Positions 36,044-46,337 of a DNA stretch of 64,000 bases are shown one piece after another (position 1 is the stretch's first letter; each line of letters starts with the position of its first letter). Below the pieces are notes generated by a model. It ran no database searches. It worked only from the letters and a program-made list of their open reading frames with translations, and had not been told where the DNA came from. A program made the translations under genes and the position numbers. The stretch is from Candidatus Accumulibacter sp. 66-26 (GTDB lineage Bacteria > Pseudomonadota > Gammaproteobacteria > Burkholderiales > Rhodocyclaceae). The DNA lies in the NCBI GenBank assembly GCA_001897745.1, contig MKUH01000013.1, forward strand, positions 139,552 through 203,551, given 5' to 3'.

Positions 36044-36784
36044 TTTGCTCAAGTATTTTGGATCGAATTTGTCGGCGGTCGCCAGTTCGTCTTCGACGCT
36101 GACGCCGGCGCTCTCCAGGCGCTTGAGCAGCAGCTCGATGCGGCGGTCGGTCTCGACCGCGTGATCAAGCAGGCCGTGGATCGCCTTGGCCAGCGGATCG
36201 TCCTGATTGCTCGCCAGCGCGTAGGCCGAAAAACCCATCTGCCCGGCCTTCTCCTCGCGTTTCTGAGCCTGCTCGGTATCGATGATGCGCGCCGGATTGC
36301 CGACCGCCGTCGTCCCCGGCGGCACGTCCTTGACGACCACCGCGTTCGAGCCGACCTTGGCGCCTGCGCCGACGGTGATCGGCCCGAGCACCTGGGCGCC
36401 GGCGCCGATCACGACGCGGTCGCCCAGCGTCGGATGGCGCTTGCCCTTGTTCCAGGACGTGCCGCCGAGCGTGACGCCGTGGTACATCGTCACATCGTCG
36501 CCGATCACCGCCGTCTCGCCGATCACGACGCCCATGCCGTGGTCGATGAAGAAGCGGCGGCCGATGGTGGCGCCCGGGTGGATTTCGATGCCGCTGAAAA
36601 AGCGCGCCAGATGCGACACGAAGCGCCCCAGCCAGCGCAAGCGATGCCGCCACAGCCAGTGCGCCAAGCGGTGGCCGATCATCGCGTGCACGCCCGGATA
36701 GCAGGTCAACACCTCCCAGGAGGTACGGGCGGCGGGATCGCGATCGAATACCGATCGAATGTCTTCGCGCAGGCGGCGGAACAT
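36032..36784 (-). CDS. cysE: Serine O-acetyltransferase
   Basis: A 250-aa enzyme acetylating serine, the first committed step of cysteine synthesis. The N-terminal helical part ([40 protein letters not shown]) leads into left-handed beta-helix hexapeptide repeats with [20 protein letters not shown], the catalytic His region, and [16 protein letters not shown]. The tail after about residue 175 is longer than in the shortest cysE relatives. It lies directly upstream of iscR, feeding cysteine, the sulfur source for IscS. An IscR-type site lies before its start. Confidence 0.95.
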   Translation of the reverse strand: MFRRLREDIRSVFDRDPAARTSWEVLTCYPGVHAMIGHRLAHWLWRHRLRWLGRFVSHLARFFSGIEIHPGATIGRRFFIDHGMGVVIGETAVIGDDVTMYHGVTLGGTSWNKGKRHPTLGDRVVIGAGAQVLGPITVGAGAKVGSNAVVVKDVPPGTTAVGNPARIIDTEQAQKREEKAGQMGFSAYALASNQDDPLAKAIHGLLDHAVETDRRIELLLKRLESAGVSVEDELATADKFDPKYLSKIVD

Positions 36785-36813
36785 GAAAAACCTTTCTTTG
36801 GCGGCAGACCGCG

Positions 36814-36846
36814 ATTTTAGAATACCCGACTGATTTGATCCACTAT
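36814..36846 (-). promoter_or_regulatory. IscR type-1-like site in the cysE promoter
   Basis: Minus strand, 36846 down to 36822: ATAGTGGAT, seven bases, GTCGGGTAT, a 9-7-9 layout whose right arm fits the IscR type-1 consensus fully and whose left arm differs at two positions. A TAAAAT -10 (complement of 36814-36819) lies just downstream, with a weak TGGATC -35 inside the site at 17 bases. The site is about 38-62 bp before the cysE start. Confidence 0.68.
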
Positions 36847-36868
36847 TTCGCGCGATGGTTCGGGCGCT

Positions 36869-37672
36869 TCATCGGCTCAGCTTGCGTTCGACCGCATCGA
36901 GAATCCCGCGCAGGATGTTGATCTCGTCGCGCTCCAGTTCGGCACGCCCGAACAGCCGGCGCAGCTTGGGCAGCAGACGCTTGGGCTGGCGCGGATCGAG
37001 AAAGCCGGTATCGACCATCACCCGCTCCAAATGCGCGTAGAAACGCTCGACGTCGTCGTTGGTCGCCGGCGGCGAAGCGAAGGGAACGGCCTTGGTGACG
37101 ACCGGCGGGCGCCCGTCGAAGGCCGCGAGGCGCAGCTCGTAGCACAGCAGTTGCACGGCCGCGCCGAGATTGAGCGAGGTGTAATCGGGGTTGGCCGGGA
37201 TGAAGACGGTGCGTTGGCAGCGCTGCACCTCTTCGTTCGAAAGGCCTGCGGTTTCGTTGCCGAAGAGCAGCGCCACGTCGCCATCCGGCGCCTGCGCCAG
37301 CAGGTCCAGCAATTCCGGTGCGGCGCCCCGCGCCTGCAGGGGCTCGGGACCGAGATTGCGATGGCGCGCCGACAGGGCGACCGTAAACACGGCGCCGGCC
37401 AGCGCCGCGTCGAGGCTGTCGCACACGACGGCATTGACCAGAATGTCCTCGGCGCCGGCCGCGCGCGCGATCGCCTCGTCGCTCGGAAAATACTTCGGAT
37501 TGACCAGCGTCAGGCGCGACAGGCCCATCGTCTTCATCGCGCGCGCGGCGGCGCCGATGTTTCCCGGATGGCTGGTATGCGAAAGAACGATGCGAATCCG
37601 GTCGAGCGCGCGCCCCTGCGCGGGCGGGGAGTACGAAGAGTGCGAAGAATGAGACGCTACGGCCTGGTTCAT
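36869..37672 (-). CDS. trmJ: tRNA (cytidine/uridine-2'-O-)-methyltransferase TrmJ
   Basis: A 267-aa SPOUT-class methyltransferase modifying position 32 of tRNAs. Motifs: [20 protein letters not shown] (motif 1), [38 protein letters not shown] (motif 2) and [20 protein letters not shown] (motif 3, the knot). The C-terminal helical domain ([20 protein letters not shown]) is typical of TrmJ rather than TrmL. It is divergent from suhB, and both are known neighbours of the isc operon in E. coli. Confidence 0.95.
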   Translation of the reverse strand: MNQAVASHSSHSSYSPPAQGRALDRIRIVLSHTSHPGNIGAAARAMKTMGLSRLTLVNPKYFPSDEAIARAAGAEDILVNAVVCDSLDAALAGAVFTVALSARHRNLGPEPLQARGAAPELLDLLAQAPDGDVALLFGNETAGLSNEEVQRCQRTVFIPANPDYTSLNLGAAVQLLCYELRLAAFDGRPPVVTKAVPFASPPATNDDVERFYAHLERVMVDTGFLDPRQPKRLLPKLRRLFGRAELERDEINILRGILDAVERKLSR

Positions 37673-37739
37673 ATTAAAATGGGCGATTCCACAAACGAAT
37701 CGAGCGGCACGCGCCGCCCGTCGGGTTCTTTACAAAGCC

Positions 37740-38549
37740 ATGCATCCAGCACTCAACATCGCCATCAAGGCGGCGCGTCGCGCCAGCCAGATCATCAACC
37801 GCGCCGCGCACGACATCGACCACCTGCAGGTGACGAGCAAGCGGCAAAGCGATTTCGTCACCGAAGTCGACCGCGCCGCCGAAAAAGCCATCATCGAAGT
37901 GCTGCGCGAGGCCTACCCGGAGTACGGAATTCTAGCAGAAGAGTCGGGCGAAGCCCCCGGCCTCAACGGCGGCGCCGAGTACCAGTGGATCATCGATCCG
38001 CTCGACGGCACGACCAACTTCATCCACGGTTTCCCGCAGTACGCCGTCTCGATCGCCCTCGCCCACAAGGGCGTCGTCACGCAGGCCGTCGTCTACGACA
38101 CGAACCGCAACGAGATGTTCACCGCCAGCAAGGGCGGCGGCGCCTTCCTCAACGAGCGCCGCATCCGCGTCTCGAAGTGCCTCAAGCTGGAAGACTCGCT
38201 GATCGGCACCGGCTTCCCCTACCGCGCCTTCGACAACATCGACACCTACCTCAAGATCTTCAAGGAACTGACCCAGAAGACGGCCGGCATGCGCCGCCCG
38301 GGCGCCGCCTCGCTCGACCTCGCCTACGTCGCCTGCGGCCGCCTCGACGGCTTCTGGGAATTCGGTCTGGCGCCGTGGGACATGGCGGCCGGCACGCTGC
38401 TCATCTCCGAAGCCGGCGGCCTGGTCGGCGACTTGGCCGGCGAGCCGAACTACCTCGAAACCGGCAACCTGATCGCCGGCTCGCCGAAGGTCTTCGCCCA
38501 GCTGCTGCAGACCATCGACAGCTACCGCACCGCCAGCCTCAAGGCCTGA
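37740..38549 (+). CDS. suhB: Inositol-1-monophosphatase / SuhB
   Basis: A 269-aa metal-dependent phosphatase. Motifs: the early acidic pair ([13 protein letters not shown]), [29 protein letters not shown] (catalytic Asp/Asp), and [18 protein letters not shown]. In E. coli SuhB also acts with the rRNA antitermination complex, which is a plausible role here too. An intrinsic terminator follows, and it is divergent from trmJ. Confidence 0.96.
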   Translation: MHPALNIAIKAARRASQIINRAAHDIDHLQVTSKRQSDFVTEVDRAAEKAIIEVLREAYPEYGILAEESGEAPGLNGGAEYQWIIDPLDGTTNFIHGFPQYAVSIALAHKGVVTQAVVYDTNRNEMFTASKGGGAFLNERRIRVSKCLKLEDSLIGTGFPYRAFDNIDTYLKIFKELTQKTAGMRRPGAASLDLAYVACGRLDGFWEFGLAPWDMAAGTLLISEAGGLVGDLAGEPNYLETGNLIAGSPKVFAQLLQTIDSYRTASLKA

Positions 38550-38570
38550 GGCGGAAGGTTCCGGACACCA

Positions 38571-38600
38571 AAGGCGCCGACTTGTTCGGCGCCTTTTTTT
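38571..38600 (+). terminator. Rho-independent terminator after suhB
   Basis: Stem AAGGCGCCGA / TCGGCGCCTT (10 bp), loop CTTGT, ending in seven T. It lies 22 bp after the suhB stop. Confidence 0.9.
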
Positions 38601-38690
38601 GTTGCATCGCCCAAGCTTGTCATCCACGGACCTTCTCCGTACATTGACCGCCTTTCACTCCCGCCCGCCAACGCAAGACTGACGAACGAC

Positions 38691-41255
38691 ATGCACGCCG
38701 ACCTCGAAAAACATACGCCGATGATGCAGCAATACCTGCGCCTGAAAGCGCAGCATCCGGAGACCCTGCTCTTCTATCGCATGGGCGACTTCTACGAGCT
38801 GTTTTTCGAAGATGCCGAAAAGGCCGCGCGCCTGCTCGACATCACGCTGACCACGCGCGGGCAGAGCGCCGGGACGCCGATCAAGATGGCCGGCGTGCCC
38901 TACCACTCGCTCGAACCCTATCTGGCGCGCCTCGTGAAGCTCGGCGAGTCGGCCGTCATCTGCGAGCAGATCGGCGATCCGGCGACCAGCAAGGGGCCGG
39001 TCGAACGTGCCGTGGCGCGCATCGTGACGCCCGGCACGCTGACCGACGCCGCGCTGCTCGACGAAAAGCGCGACACGCTGCTGATGGCGGTCACCGCCAA
39101 CAAGCAGCTCGCCGGCCTCGCCTGGCTCAACCTGGCGAGCGGCGAATTCCGCCTGTGCGAAGTGGCGCCCGAGAAGCTCCCGGCGACGCTCGAACGCATC
39201 CGCCCGGCCGAAATCATCGTCCCCGACGGCCTCGAACTGCCCTTCGCGCCGGAGGCCGCGCTGACGCGCAAGCCCGACTGGCATTTCGACAGCGAAGCGG
39301 CGGCGCGCGAACTGTGCGCGCACTTCAAAACCGCGTCGCTCTCCGGCTTCGGCGCCGACGGCCTGCGCCCGGCCATCGCCGCCGCCGGCGCCCTGCTGCG
39401 CTATGCACAGGCGACACAGGCGCGCGCCCTGCCGCACGTGCAGGCGCTCACCGTCGAGCGCGACAACGCCTGGCTCGGCCTCGACACCGCCACCCGGCGC
39501 AACCTCGAACTAACCGAAACGCTGCGCGGCCAGCCGGCGCCGACGCTGTGCAGCCTGCTCGACACCTGCGTCACCTCGATGGGTTCGCGCGCGCTGCGCC
39601 ACGCCCTGCACCACCCGCTACGCGACCCGACGCTGCCGGCGGCGCGCCACGCCGCGGTGGAAAGCCTGCTCGACAACGACGCCGCGGCGCTGCGCGAGGT
39701 GCGCCAGGCGCTGCGCGGCTTCGCCGACATCGAACGCATCGCCGGCCGCATCGCGCTCTACAGCGCGCGCCCGCGCGATCTCTCCAGCCTGCGCGACAGC
39801 CTGGACCGGCTGGCCGAACTGCGCGCCCCGCTCGCCGGCCTGCCGGCGCCGCTGCTCGGCGAGCTGCTGCGCGAACTGGCGACGCCGGCCGCCGCGCTCG
39901 ACCTGCTGACGCGCGCCATCCGCCCCGAACCGGCGGCGCTGATCCGCGACGGCGGAGTGATCGCCGACGGCTTCGACGCCGATCTCGACGAACTGCGCGC
40001 GCTGAACGACAACTGCGGCGCCTTCCTCGTCGACCTCGAAGCGCGCGAGCGCGAGCGTACCGGCATCAACAACCTCAAGGTCGAATACAACCGCGTCCAC
40101 GGCTTCTACATCGAGATCACCAACGCCAACGCGGCCAAGGTCCCCGACGACTACCGCCGGCGCCAGACGCTGAAGAACGCCGAGCGCTACATCACGCCCG
40201 AACTCAAAGCCTTCGAGGATAAGGCGCTCTCCGCGCAGGACCGCGCCCTGGCGCGCGAAAAGGCGCTCTACGAGAGCGTCCTCGCAGCGCTGCAGCCCGA
40301 CCTCCCACAGTTGCAGCGCATCGCCCGCACCGTCGCGCATTGCGACCTGCTCGCCGCCTTCGCCGACATCGCGCTGGCGCGCAATTACTGCCGCCCGGTG
40401 TTCAGCAGCGAACCGGGCCTCGCCATCGAAGGCGGCCGCCACCCGGTCGTCGAGAACGAGCTAGCCGGCGGCGAATCCTTCATCGCCAACGATACGAAGC
40501 TCGGCGACGGACGCCGTCTGCTGCTCATCACCGGCCCGAACATGGGCGGTAAATCGACCTACATGCGGCAGACCGCGCTGATCGCGCTGATGGCGCACAT
40601 CGGCAGCTTCGTGCCGGCGACCTCGGTCGTCCTCGGCCCGCTCGACCAGATATTCACGCGCATCGGCGCCGCCGACGACCTCGCCTCCGGGCGCTCGACC
40701 TTCATGGTCGAGATGACCGAATCGGCGGCCATCCTGCACCACGCGACGGAAAACAGCCTGGTCCTGATGGACGAGGTCGGGCGCGGCACCTCGACCTTCG
40801 ACGGCATGGCGCTGGCCTTCGCCATCTGCCGCCATCTCGTCGAGAAGAATCGCGCACTGACCCTGTTCGCCACGCACTACTTCGAACTGACGCTGCTCGC
40901 CAACGAATACGCCGACCTCGCCAACGTGCACCTCGACGCGGTCGAACACGGCGAGAAGATCGTTTTCCTGCACGCCGTCGAGGAGGGGCCGGCCAATCAG
41001 AGCTACGGTATCCAGGTCGCCGCGCTGGCCGGCATTCCCGGCTCGGTGGTCAAGGCCGCGCGGCGCCAGCTACGCGAATTCGAGCAGCGCGCCTCGATCA
41101 ACCCGCTGCAGCCCGACCTCTTCGCCGCCGTCCCCGAGCCGGCCGAAGCGGAAAGCAGCCCGGCGCTCGACCGCCTGACCGAACTCGATCCCGACGCGCT
41201 GACGCCGAAGCAGGCGCTCGACGCGCTCTACGAATTGAAGGCGCTGCTCGCGTGA
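38691..41255 (+). CDS. mutS: DNA mismatch repair protein MutS
   Basis: An 854-aa mismatch sensor of normal length. The mismatch-binding Phe-x-Glu is in [20 protein letters not shown] (residues about 28-47), followed by the connector, lever and clamp domains. The ABC-type ATPase has Walker [20 protein letters not shown], signature [11 protein letters not shown], Walker [18 protein letters not shown] and FATHYFELT. The C-terminal small domain ends [13 protein letters not shown]. The next gene begins inside its stop codon (GTGA). Confidence 0.98.
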   Translation: MHADLEKHTPMMQQYLRLKAQHPETLLFYRMGDFYELFFEDAEKAARLLDITLTTRGQSAGTPIKMAGVPYHSLEPYLARLVKLGESAVICEQIGDPATSKGPVERAVARIVTPGTLTDAALLDEKRDTLLMAVTANKQLAGLAWLNLASGEFRLCEVAPEKLPATLERIRPAEIIVPDGLELPFAPEAALTRKPDWHFDSEAAARELCAHFKTASLSGFGADGLRPAIAAAGALLRYAQATQARALPHVQALTVERDNAWLGLDTATRRNLELTETLRGQPAPTLCSLLDTCVTSMGSRALRHALHHPLRDPTLPAARHAAVESLLDNDAAALREVRQALRGFADIERIAGRIALYSARPRDLSSLRDSLDRLAELRAPLAGLPAPLLGELLRELATPAAALDLLTRAIRPEPAALIRDGGVIADGFDADLDELRALNDNCGAFLVDLEARERERTGINNLKVEYNRVHGFYIEITNANAAKVPDDYRRRQTLKNAERYITPELKAFEDKALSAQDRALAREKALYESVLAALQPDLPQLQRIARTVAHCDLLAAFADIALARNYCRPVFSSEPGLAIEGGRHPVVENELAGGESFIANDTKLGDGRRLLLITGPNMGGKSTYMRQTALIALMAHIGSFVPATSVVLGPLDQIFTRIGAADDLASGRSTFMVEMTESAAILHHATENSLVLMDEVGRGTSTFDGMALAFAICRHLVEKNRALTLFATHYFELTLLANEYADLANVHLDAVEHGEKIVFLHAVEEGPANQSYGIQVAALAGIPGSVVKAARRQLREFEQRASINPLQPDLFAAVPEPAEAESSPALDRLTELDPDALTPKQALDALYELKALLA

Positions 41256-42196
41256 GGCGCGCCGGCGCCCTCACCCTGCTCACCGCGATCCTGCTGGCCG
41301 CGCCGTTGGGCAAGCTCGCGCACGCCGAAAGTTGGCGCGTCGCACTGCTCGGCGATACGCCGTACAGCGACTACGAGCGGCGCGAACTGCCGGTCATGCT
41401 CGGCGAGATCGCCGCGACGCATCCCGACCTGATCGTCCACGCCGGCGACTTCAAGCACAGCCGCACGCCCTGCAGCGACGCCCTGTTCGCCGACCGCCGC
41501 GCCCTCTTCGACGCGCAGCCGGCGCCCTTCGTCTTCGTTCCCGGCGACAACGAGTGGACGGACTGCGACCGCCTGCCGGCCGGCGGCTATCGGCCGGAAG
41601 AACGGCTGCAGAAGCTGCGCGAACTCTTCTTCGCCGAGCCGCGCTCGCTCGGCCGGAAAACGCTGCCCGTCGAGCGCCAATCCGCCGCCTTCCCGGAACA
41701 CCTGCGCTGGCAGCTCGGTCCGGTTCTCTTCGTGACGCTCAACGTTCCCGGCGGCAACAACAACTACGGCCGCGCCGAACACCCCGGCGCCGAGTTCACG
41801 GCACGCAACCCGCAGGTGATCGCCTGGCTGAAAGCCGGCTTCGCCGCGGCGCGCCGCGACCGGCTGCCCGGCATCGTCGTCGTCATGCAGGCCAACCCGG
41901 CCTTCGAGCACTTCACCGCCGGCCTGCCGCACAGCGGCTACCGCGAACTGCTCGAAACCCTGCGCGACGAAGCGCAGGATTTCCCCGGCCAGGTCGTGCT
42001 GGTGCACGGCGACACGCACTGGCAGCGCATCGACCGGCCGCTGCGCGACGCGGCGACGAAGAAGCCGCTCGCCAATTTCCGGCGTGTCGAAACCTTCGGC
42101 TACCCGATCATGGGCTGGGTGCAGATGTTCATCGACAGCGACGCGCCGGAGCTTTTCCGCTTCGCCGTCCACGCTTACAAAGCCGCGGAAAAATAA
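41252..42196 (+). CDS. Exported metallophosphoesterase-like protein coupled to mutS
   Basis: A 314-aa protein starting at a GTG that overlaps the mutS stop (GTGA). The N-terminus is a signal peptide ([20 protein letters not shown]). Metal-binding blocks of the calcineurin-like phosphoesterase fold can be seen: [49 protein letters not shown] and [12 protein letters not shown]. It is thus a predicted periplasmic phosphohydrolase of unknown substrate. The coupling to mutS is positional only, since a periplasmic protein is not expected to act in mismatch repair. Confidence 0.8.
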   Translation: MRRAGALTLLTAILLAAPLGKLAHAESWRVALLGDTPYSDYERRELPVMLGEIAATHPDLIVHAGDFKHSRTPCSDALFADRRALFDAQPAPFVFVPGDNEWTDCDRLPAGGYRPEERLQKLRELFFAEPRSLGRKTLPVERQSAAFPEHLRWQLGPVLFVTLNVPGGNNNYGRAEHPGAEFTARNPQVIAWLKAGFAAARRDRLPGIVVVMQANPAFEHFTAGLPHSGYRELLETLRDEAQDFPGQVVLVHGDTHWQRIDRPLRDAATKKPLANFRRVETFGYPIMGWVQMFIDSDAPELFRFAVHAYKAAEK

Positions 42197-42280
42197 GCGC
42201 CGCCTTGTGGAAAACCGCAATGGACGCGGCCGGCTACGCCGGCTAGGCTCGCGCGATAAAACGAATATCAGGGAGGTCCA

Positions 42281-43429
42281 ATGAACGTTGTCGCCTATTC
42301 GCGCGCGGCACTTGGCGCGCTCATGCTGTCCATCGCATCGCTCGCCCCCGGCGCGGCGCACGCGACCGACATTCTCGTCGCCCAGGTCGCCGCCCTGAGC
42401 GGGCCGCTGGCGCCGACCGGCGGCTATCTGCGCGCCGGCGCCCAATTGCATTTCGACGCCATCAACGCCGGCGGCGGCATCCACGGCGCCAAGCTCCGGT
42501 TGATCTCGAAGGACGACGGCTACAAGGCCGACGAAACCGTTCGCCTCGCCCGCGCCACGCTCAAGGAGGAGCAGCCGCTCGCCTTCTTCGGCTTCGTCGG
42601 CACCGGCAACATCGAAGCGATCGTCAAGGCGAAGGTGCTCGAAGAGGCGGGCATTCCCCTGATCACGGTCCGCACCGGCGCCTCGACGGTCGCCGGCAAG
42701 ATCCATCCGCTGCTGTTCCTGACCCGCGCGAGCTACGCCGAAGAAGTCGAGAAGATCACCCAGCTGTACGCATCGACCGGCTATCAGCGCTTCGCCGTGT
42801 TCTACCAGAACGACGCCTTCGGCCTCGACGTGCTGACCAGCGCCGAACGGGCGATCCAGAAGGCCGGCGGCACGCTCGTCGCCAAAGGCGCCTATGAAAA
42901 GAACACGACGAAGGTCGAGGCCGCCGTCAAGGCCATCGCCGCCGGCGACCCGCAGGCGGTGATCATGATCTCGAACACGGCGGCCAGCGCCGAGTTTCTC
43001 AAGCAGTCGCGCGCCGTCGGCAACATCGCCCAGTACGTCACGCTCTCGGTGACCGACGCCGGCCAGGTGGTCAAGCTGATCGGCGCCGAGAACGCGCAGG
43101 GGCTGGCACTGACGCAGGTGGTCCCCGACCCCAACGCGCGCGCCGTTCCGCTGATCAAGGAAATCCAGGACAACTTCCAGAAATTCCCGCCCAAGGATGC
43201 GATCGTCAATCACACCTTCGTCGAAGGCTACCTCGGCGCCAAGCTGCTGACCGAAGCCTTGCGCCGCGCCGGCCCGAACCCGACGCGCAAGAAGCTGCGC
43301 GACGCGCTGGAGACTATCCGTGACTACGACGTCGGCGGCCTGCACGTCGGCTTTTCGCCGACCAGCCACAACGCCAGCCACTTCGTGGACATCACCATCC
43401 TCAACCGCGAAGGCAAGCTGCTGCGCTGA
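42281..43429 (+). CDS. ABC transporter substrate-binding protein (branched-chain amino acid type)
   Basis: A 382-aa periplasmic binding protein of the Leu/Ile/Val family (Peripla_BP_6). A signal peptide (ALMLSIASLAPGAAHA) is followed by DILVAQVAALSGPLAPTGGY, INAGGGIHGAKLRLISKDDG, and FAVFYQNDAFGLDVL. A strong GGGAGG ribosome site precedes the ATG. No permease or ATPase genes are adjacent, so it is a solitary binding protein that either works with a transporter elsewhere or feeds a sensor. The ligand is not determinable. Confidence 0.9.
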   Translation: MNVVAYSRAALGALMLSIASLAPGAAHATDILVAQVAALSGPLAPTGGYLRAGAQLHFDAINAGGGIHGAKLRLISKDDGYKADETVRLARATLKEEQPLAFFGFVGTGNIEAIVKAKVLEEAGIPLITVRTGASTVAGKIHPLLFLTRASYAEEVEKITQLYASTGYQRFAVFYQNDAFGLDVLTSAERAIQKAGGTLVAKGAYEKNTTKVEAAVKAIAAGDPQAVIMISNTAASAEFLKQSRAVGNIAQYVTLSVTDAGQVVKLIGAENAQGLALTQVVPDPNARAVPLIKEIQDNFQKFPPKDAIVNHTFVEGYLGAKLLTEALRRAGPNPTRKKLRDALETIRDYDVGGLHVGFSPTSHNASHFVDITILNREGKLLR

Positions 43430-43443
43430 CCGGATGCACCATG

Positions 43444-43472
43444 AAAAACGCGGCCCCGGAGGCCGCGTTTTT
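43444..43472. terminator. Bidirectional terminator between binding protein and slyD
   Basis: AAAAACGCGGCC / GGCCGCGTTTTT with a CCGGA loop. It has T runs in both directions and sits between convergent genes (stops at 43429 and 43513), so it can serve both. Confidence 0.88.
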
Positions 43473-43512
43473 CATTCGGCGGGCGCGCAAGGCGCACGCC
43501 AGCGAGCGTCGA

Positions 43513-44010
43513 TCAGTCGTGATCGTGATCGAAGTCGTCGTCGTGGATGTGCCCGTGTTCGATTTCCTCCGGGCTCGCCGGACGCACGGCGGTCACCGTG
43601 CAGGTGAACACCAGCGCCATGCCGGCCAGCGGATGGTTGCCGTCGAGCACGACCTTGTCGTCGGCGATCTCGGTTACGCGGTAGATCAGGATATCGTCGT
43701 CATCGCCGCCTTCCGGCACGCCCTCGAACTGCATGCCGACCTGCAATTCCTTCGGGAAGCCGCTGCGCGCCTCGATCTGGATCAGCTCCGCGTCGTATTC
43801 GCCGAAAGCGTCGTCCGGCTGCATCTTGACCGTTACCGACTCGCCGATGTTCTTGCCCTGAACGGCTTCCTCGATCAGCGGGAAAATGTCGTCGTAGCCG
43901 CCGTGCAGATAGACGAGCGGCTCCTTGCCGGCATCGACCAGCACGCCGTCCGGATCGGTGACGCTGTAGTCGAGGGTGACGACGGTATTCTTGGCAACTT
44001 GCATGTTCAT
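43513..44010 (-). CDS. slyD: FKBP-type peptidyl-prolyl isomerase SlyD-like
   Basis: A 165-aa isomerase/chaperone. FKBP segments: VVTLDYSVTDPDGVLVDAG, PLVYLHGGYDDIFPLIEEAV; the insert-in-flap domain follows (MQPDDAFGEYDAELIQIEAR), then FDGNHPLAGM-like VVLDGNHPLAGMALVF. The tail is rich in His and Asp (HGHIHDDDFDHDHD) and may bind nickel or other metals. The ATG overlaps the bcp stop by four bases (ATGA), so the two are coupled; a second Met two codons later is possible. Confidence 0.92.
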   Translation of the reverse strand: MNMQVAKNTVVTLDYSVTDPDGVLVDAGKEPLVYLHGGYDDIFPLIEEAVQGKNIGESVTVKMQPDDAFGEYDAELIQIEARSGFPKELQVGMQFEGVPEGGDDDDILIYRVTEIADDKVVLDGNHPLAGMALVFTCTVTAVRPASPEEIEHGHIHDDDFDHDHD

Positions 44011-44477
44011 GAATCGAGTTCCTTCACCGCGCGCAGCATGTCGAGCGCATGGCCTTTGGCGTTGACTCCGTAAAGCGCGAGGCGGAGAACGCCGTGTTTG
44101 TCGATGACGAAGGTCGAGCGCACGATGCCGTGTTTCCTGACGCCGTCCACTTCCTTCGCCTGCCACACCCCGTACTGCCTGCAAGCGGCCCCTTCCTCGT
44201 CCGACAGGAGACGCACGGAAATGCCGTGCTTGTCGCGGAATTCGGCGTGCTTGATGCAGTCGTCCCGGCTGATGCCGATGACGGTGCACCCGTGGCGCGC
44301 GAATTCGTCCTCGTGGTCGGAAAAATCAGTGGCTTCCAGCGTGCAGTGCGGCGTGTCGTCTTTGGGGTAGAAAAAAAGGATGAGGTGATTCTTGCCTTGA
44401 AAGCGCGCGATATCGATCAACTCCATATCCGCATCAGGGAGAACGAACGTCGGCGCTGCCTGTCCCGCTTTCAGCAT
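44007..44477 (-). CDS. bcp: Thioredoxin-dependent peroxiredoxin (Bcp/PrxQ)
   Basis: A 156-aa peroxidase. The peroxidatic Cys is in YPKDDTPHCTLEATDFSD, with VIGISRDDCIKHAEFRDKH and FVIDKHGVLRLALYG downstream. The usual resolving Cys five residues after the peroxidatic one is absent (position is Thr/Asp), so it is probably the one-Cys type or uses another resolving Cys. It precedes slyD with a four-base overlap. Confidence 0.93.
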   Translation of the reverse strand: MLKAGQAAPTFVLPDADMELIDIARFQGKNHLILFFYPKDDTPHCTLEATDFSDHEDEFARHGCTVIGISRDDCIKHAEFRDKHGISVRLLSDEEGAACRQYGVWQAKEVDGVRKHGIVRSTFVIDKHGVLRLALYGVNAKGHALDMLRAVKELDS

Positions 44478-44623
44478 GGTGCCCCCTCTGCCATTTCTCT
44501 GCTCCCGCCCCGTCGCAACGCAGCGGACGGGGTGGGCTGATTCTAACCAAGCTTCCGGCGCCTGACTACAATAAAAACCGCAGCTGCTCAGTCCGCCGAC
44601 GGCTCGTTACAAGGAAGCCCGCC

Positions 44624-45622
44624 ATGTCAGACACTTACCGTGCGATGCTGCTCGAAACCCCGGGCCGGGCGCTGCGCTGCGTGCGCCTGCCGCTGCGTTC
44701 GCCGGGGCACGGGCAGCTCCTGATCCGCGTCGAAGCCTGCGGCGTCTGCCGCACCGATCTGCATCTCGTCGACGGCGAATTGCCCGACCCGGTGCTGCCG
44801 ATGGTTCCCGGCCATGAAACCGTCGGCCGCGTGGCGGCCTGCGGCGCCGGCGTCGACGGCTTCACGCCCGGTCAGCGCGTCGGCGTGCCATGGCTCGGCT
44901 GGACCTGCGGGCAGTGCCGCTTCTGCACGCATGCGCAGGAAAATCTCTGCGACGCGGCGCGCTTCACCGGCTATCAGATTCAGGGCGGCTATGCCGAGAT
45001 GACGCTGGCCGATGCGCGCTACTGCTTCCCCCTGCCCGACGCGGGCGACGCTGCGCCGCTCGCGCCGCTGCTCTGCGCCGGCCTGATCGGCTATCGCGCG
45101 CTGACGCTGGCCGGCGCGGCGCAGCGCCTCGGCCTCTACGGCTTCGGCGCGGCGGCGCATATCGTCGCGCAGGTTGCCCGCTGGCAGGGACGGGCGTTCT
45201 ACGCCTTCACGCGCCCCGGCGACCGCGGCACGCAGGACTTCGCCGTACAGCTCGGCGCGGCGTGGGCCGGCGATTCGACGCAGCTGCCGCCGACGGAACT
45301 CGACGCCGCCCTCCTCTTCGCACCGGCCGGCGCCACCGTGCCGGCCGCCTTGCGCGCCGTGCGCAAGGGCGGCAAAGTGATCTGCGCGGGCATCCACATG
45401 AGCGACATTCCTTCCTTTCCCTACGCTATCCTGTGGGGCGAGCGCTCGCTGCAGTCGGTCGCCAACCTGACGCGGCGCGACGGCGACGAATTTCTCGCGC
45501 TGGCGCCGCGCGTCCCGGTCGCCACGCAGATCACCCGCTTTCCGCTTGCCGAAGCGAACCGCGCGCTGGAAGCGCTGCGCAACGGCGACCTGCAGGGCGC
45601 CGCAGTGCTCGTCATGAACTGA
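44624..45622 (+). CDS. Zinc-type alcohol dehydrogenase family protein (TIGR02822-like)
   Basis: A 332-aa medium-chain dehydrogenase. Catalytic zinc residues lie in CGVCRTDLHLVDGELPD and VPGHETVGRVAACGAGV; structural zinc Cys in CGQCRFCTHAQENLCDAA. The Rossmann fold uses GLYGFGAAAHIVAQVARWQG. The form matches the zinc-binding alcohol dehydrogenase family TIGR02822, whose natural substrate is not established. A TACAAT -10-like box lies about 52 bp upstream with a weak -35. The SIMPL gene follows 23 bp after. Confidence 0.88.
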   Translation: MSDTYRAMLLETPGRALRCVRLPLRSPGHGQLLIRVEACGVCRTDLHLVDGELPDPVLPMVPGHETVGRVAACGAGVDGFTPGQRVGVPWLGWTCGQCRFCTHAQENLCDAARFTGYQIQGGYAEMTLADARYCFPLPDAGDAAPLAPLLCAGLIGYRALTLAGAAQRLGLYGFGAAAHIVAQVARWQGRAFYAFTRPGDRGTQDFAVQLGAAWAGDSTQLPPTELDAALLFAPAGATVPAALRAVRKGGKVICAGIHMSDIPSFPYAILWGERSLQSVANLTRRDGDEFLALAPRVPVATQITRFPLAEANRALEALRNGDLQGAAVLVMN

Positions 45623-45645
45623 CCACAACGAACAAGGAGAATCGC

Positions 45646-46332
45646 ATGCCCCATCCGTACCGCAGACCTTCATCGCCCATCCTCGCCCTGCTCGCCGCGC
45701 TGCTCGCGGCGCCGGCCATGGCCGGGACAACGCTCGACCTCTCGGCCGAAGCAAGCCGCCCGGCGGCGAACGATCTGGTGCGCGCCACCGTGTTCGCCGA
45801 AGCGAGCGGCGCCACGCCCGGCGAACTCGCCAGAAAGGTGAATGCGCAGATCGCCGACGGCCTGAAGACCGCCAAGGCCTACGCCGGCGTCAAGACGCAG
45901 AGCGGCGGCACCCACACCTACCCGGTTTACGCCAAGGGCAATCGCGTCGAATCGTGGCGCATGCGTTCGGAACTGACGCTCGAATCGGGCGACGCCGGCG
46001 CGCTCTCCGAACTGCTCGGAAAACTGCAGACCTCACTCGGCGTCGCCAACGTCGCCATGCTGCCGGCGCCGGAAACGCGCAAGAAGGCCGAGGACGAGGC
46101 GATGCTCGACGCCGTCGCGGCCTTCAAGGCGCGCGCCAAGCTGCTCGCCGACGCGATGGGCAAGCCCTACCGCATCAAGCAGTTGTCGGTGAATACCAAC
46201 AGCCGGATGCCGGTGCCGATGTTCCGCGCGGCAGCCATGGCGATGTCCGCCGAGGCCGCGCCGATGCCGATCGAAGGCGGCGAGTCGCAGGTCGCCGCCA
46301 GCGTTTCCGGGCAGATCGAACTGGGGGACTAG
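45646..46332 (+). CDS. SIMPL-domain (DUF541) exported protein
   Basis: A 228-aa protein with an AAGGAG ribosome site. A signal peptide (ILALLAALLAAPAMAG) leads to a SIMPL domain: LDLSAEASRPAANDLVRATV, VNAQIADGLKTAKAYAGVKT, AVAAFKARAKLLADAMG and a final VSGQIELGD strand. SIMPL proteins are periplasmic or surface proteins of varied, mostly unknown function. It may be co-transcribed with the alcohol dehydrogenase. Confidence 0.88.
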   Translation: MPHPYRRPSSPILALLAALLAAPAMAGTTLDLSAEASRPAANDLVRATVFAEASGATPGELARKVNAQIADGLKTAKAYAGVKTQSGGTHTYPVYAKGNRVESWRMRSELTLESGDAGALSELLGKLQTSLGVANVAMLPAPETRKKAEDEAMLDAVAAFKARAKLLADAMGKPYRIKQLSVNTNSRMPVPMFRAAAMAMSAEAAPMPIEGGESQVAASVSGQIELGD

Positions 46333-46337
46333 GAAAG

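Noticed and set aside
37671..37680. TAAAAT box upstream of suhB as a promoter
   Set aside because: No -35 at a suitable distance and it overlaps the trmJ start region; too weak to call.
44566..44572. Promoter for the alcohol dehydrogenase gene (TACAAT)
   Set aside because: The -10 is reasonable but the -35 (TAACCA) matches only three positions; mentioned in the gene entry but not listed as a feature.
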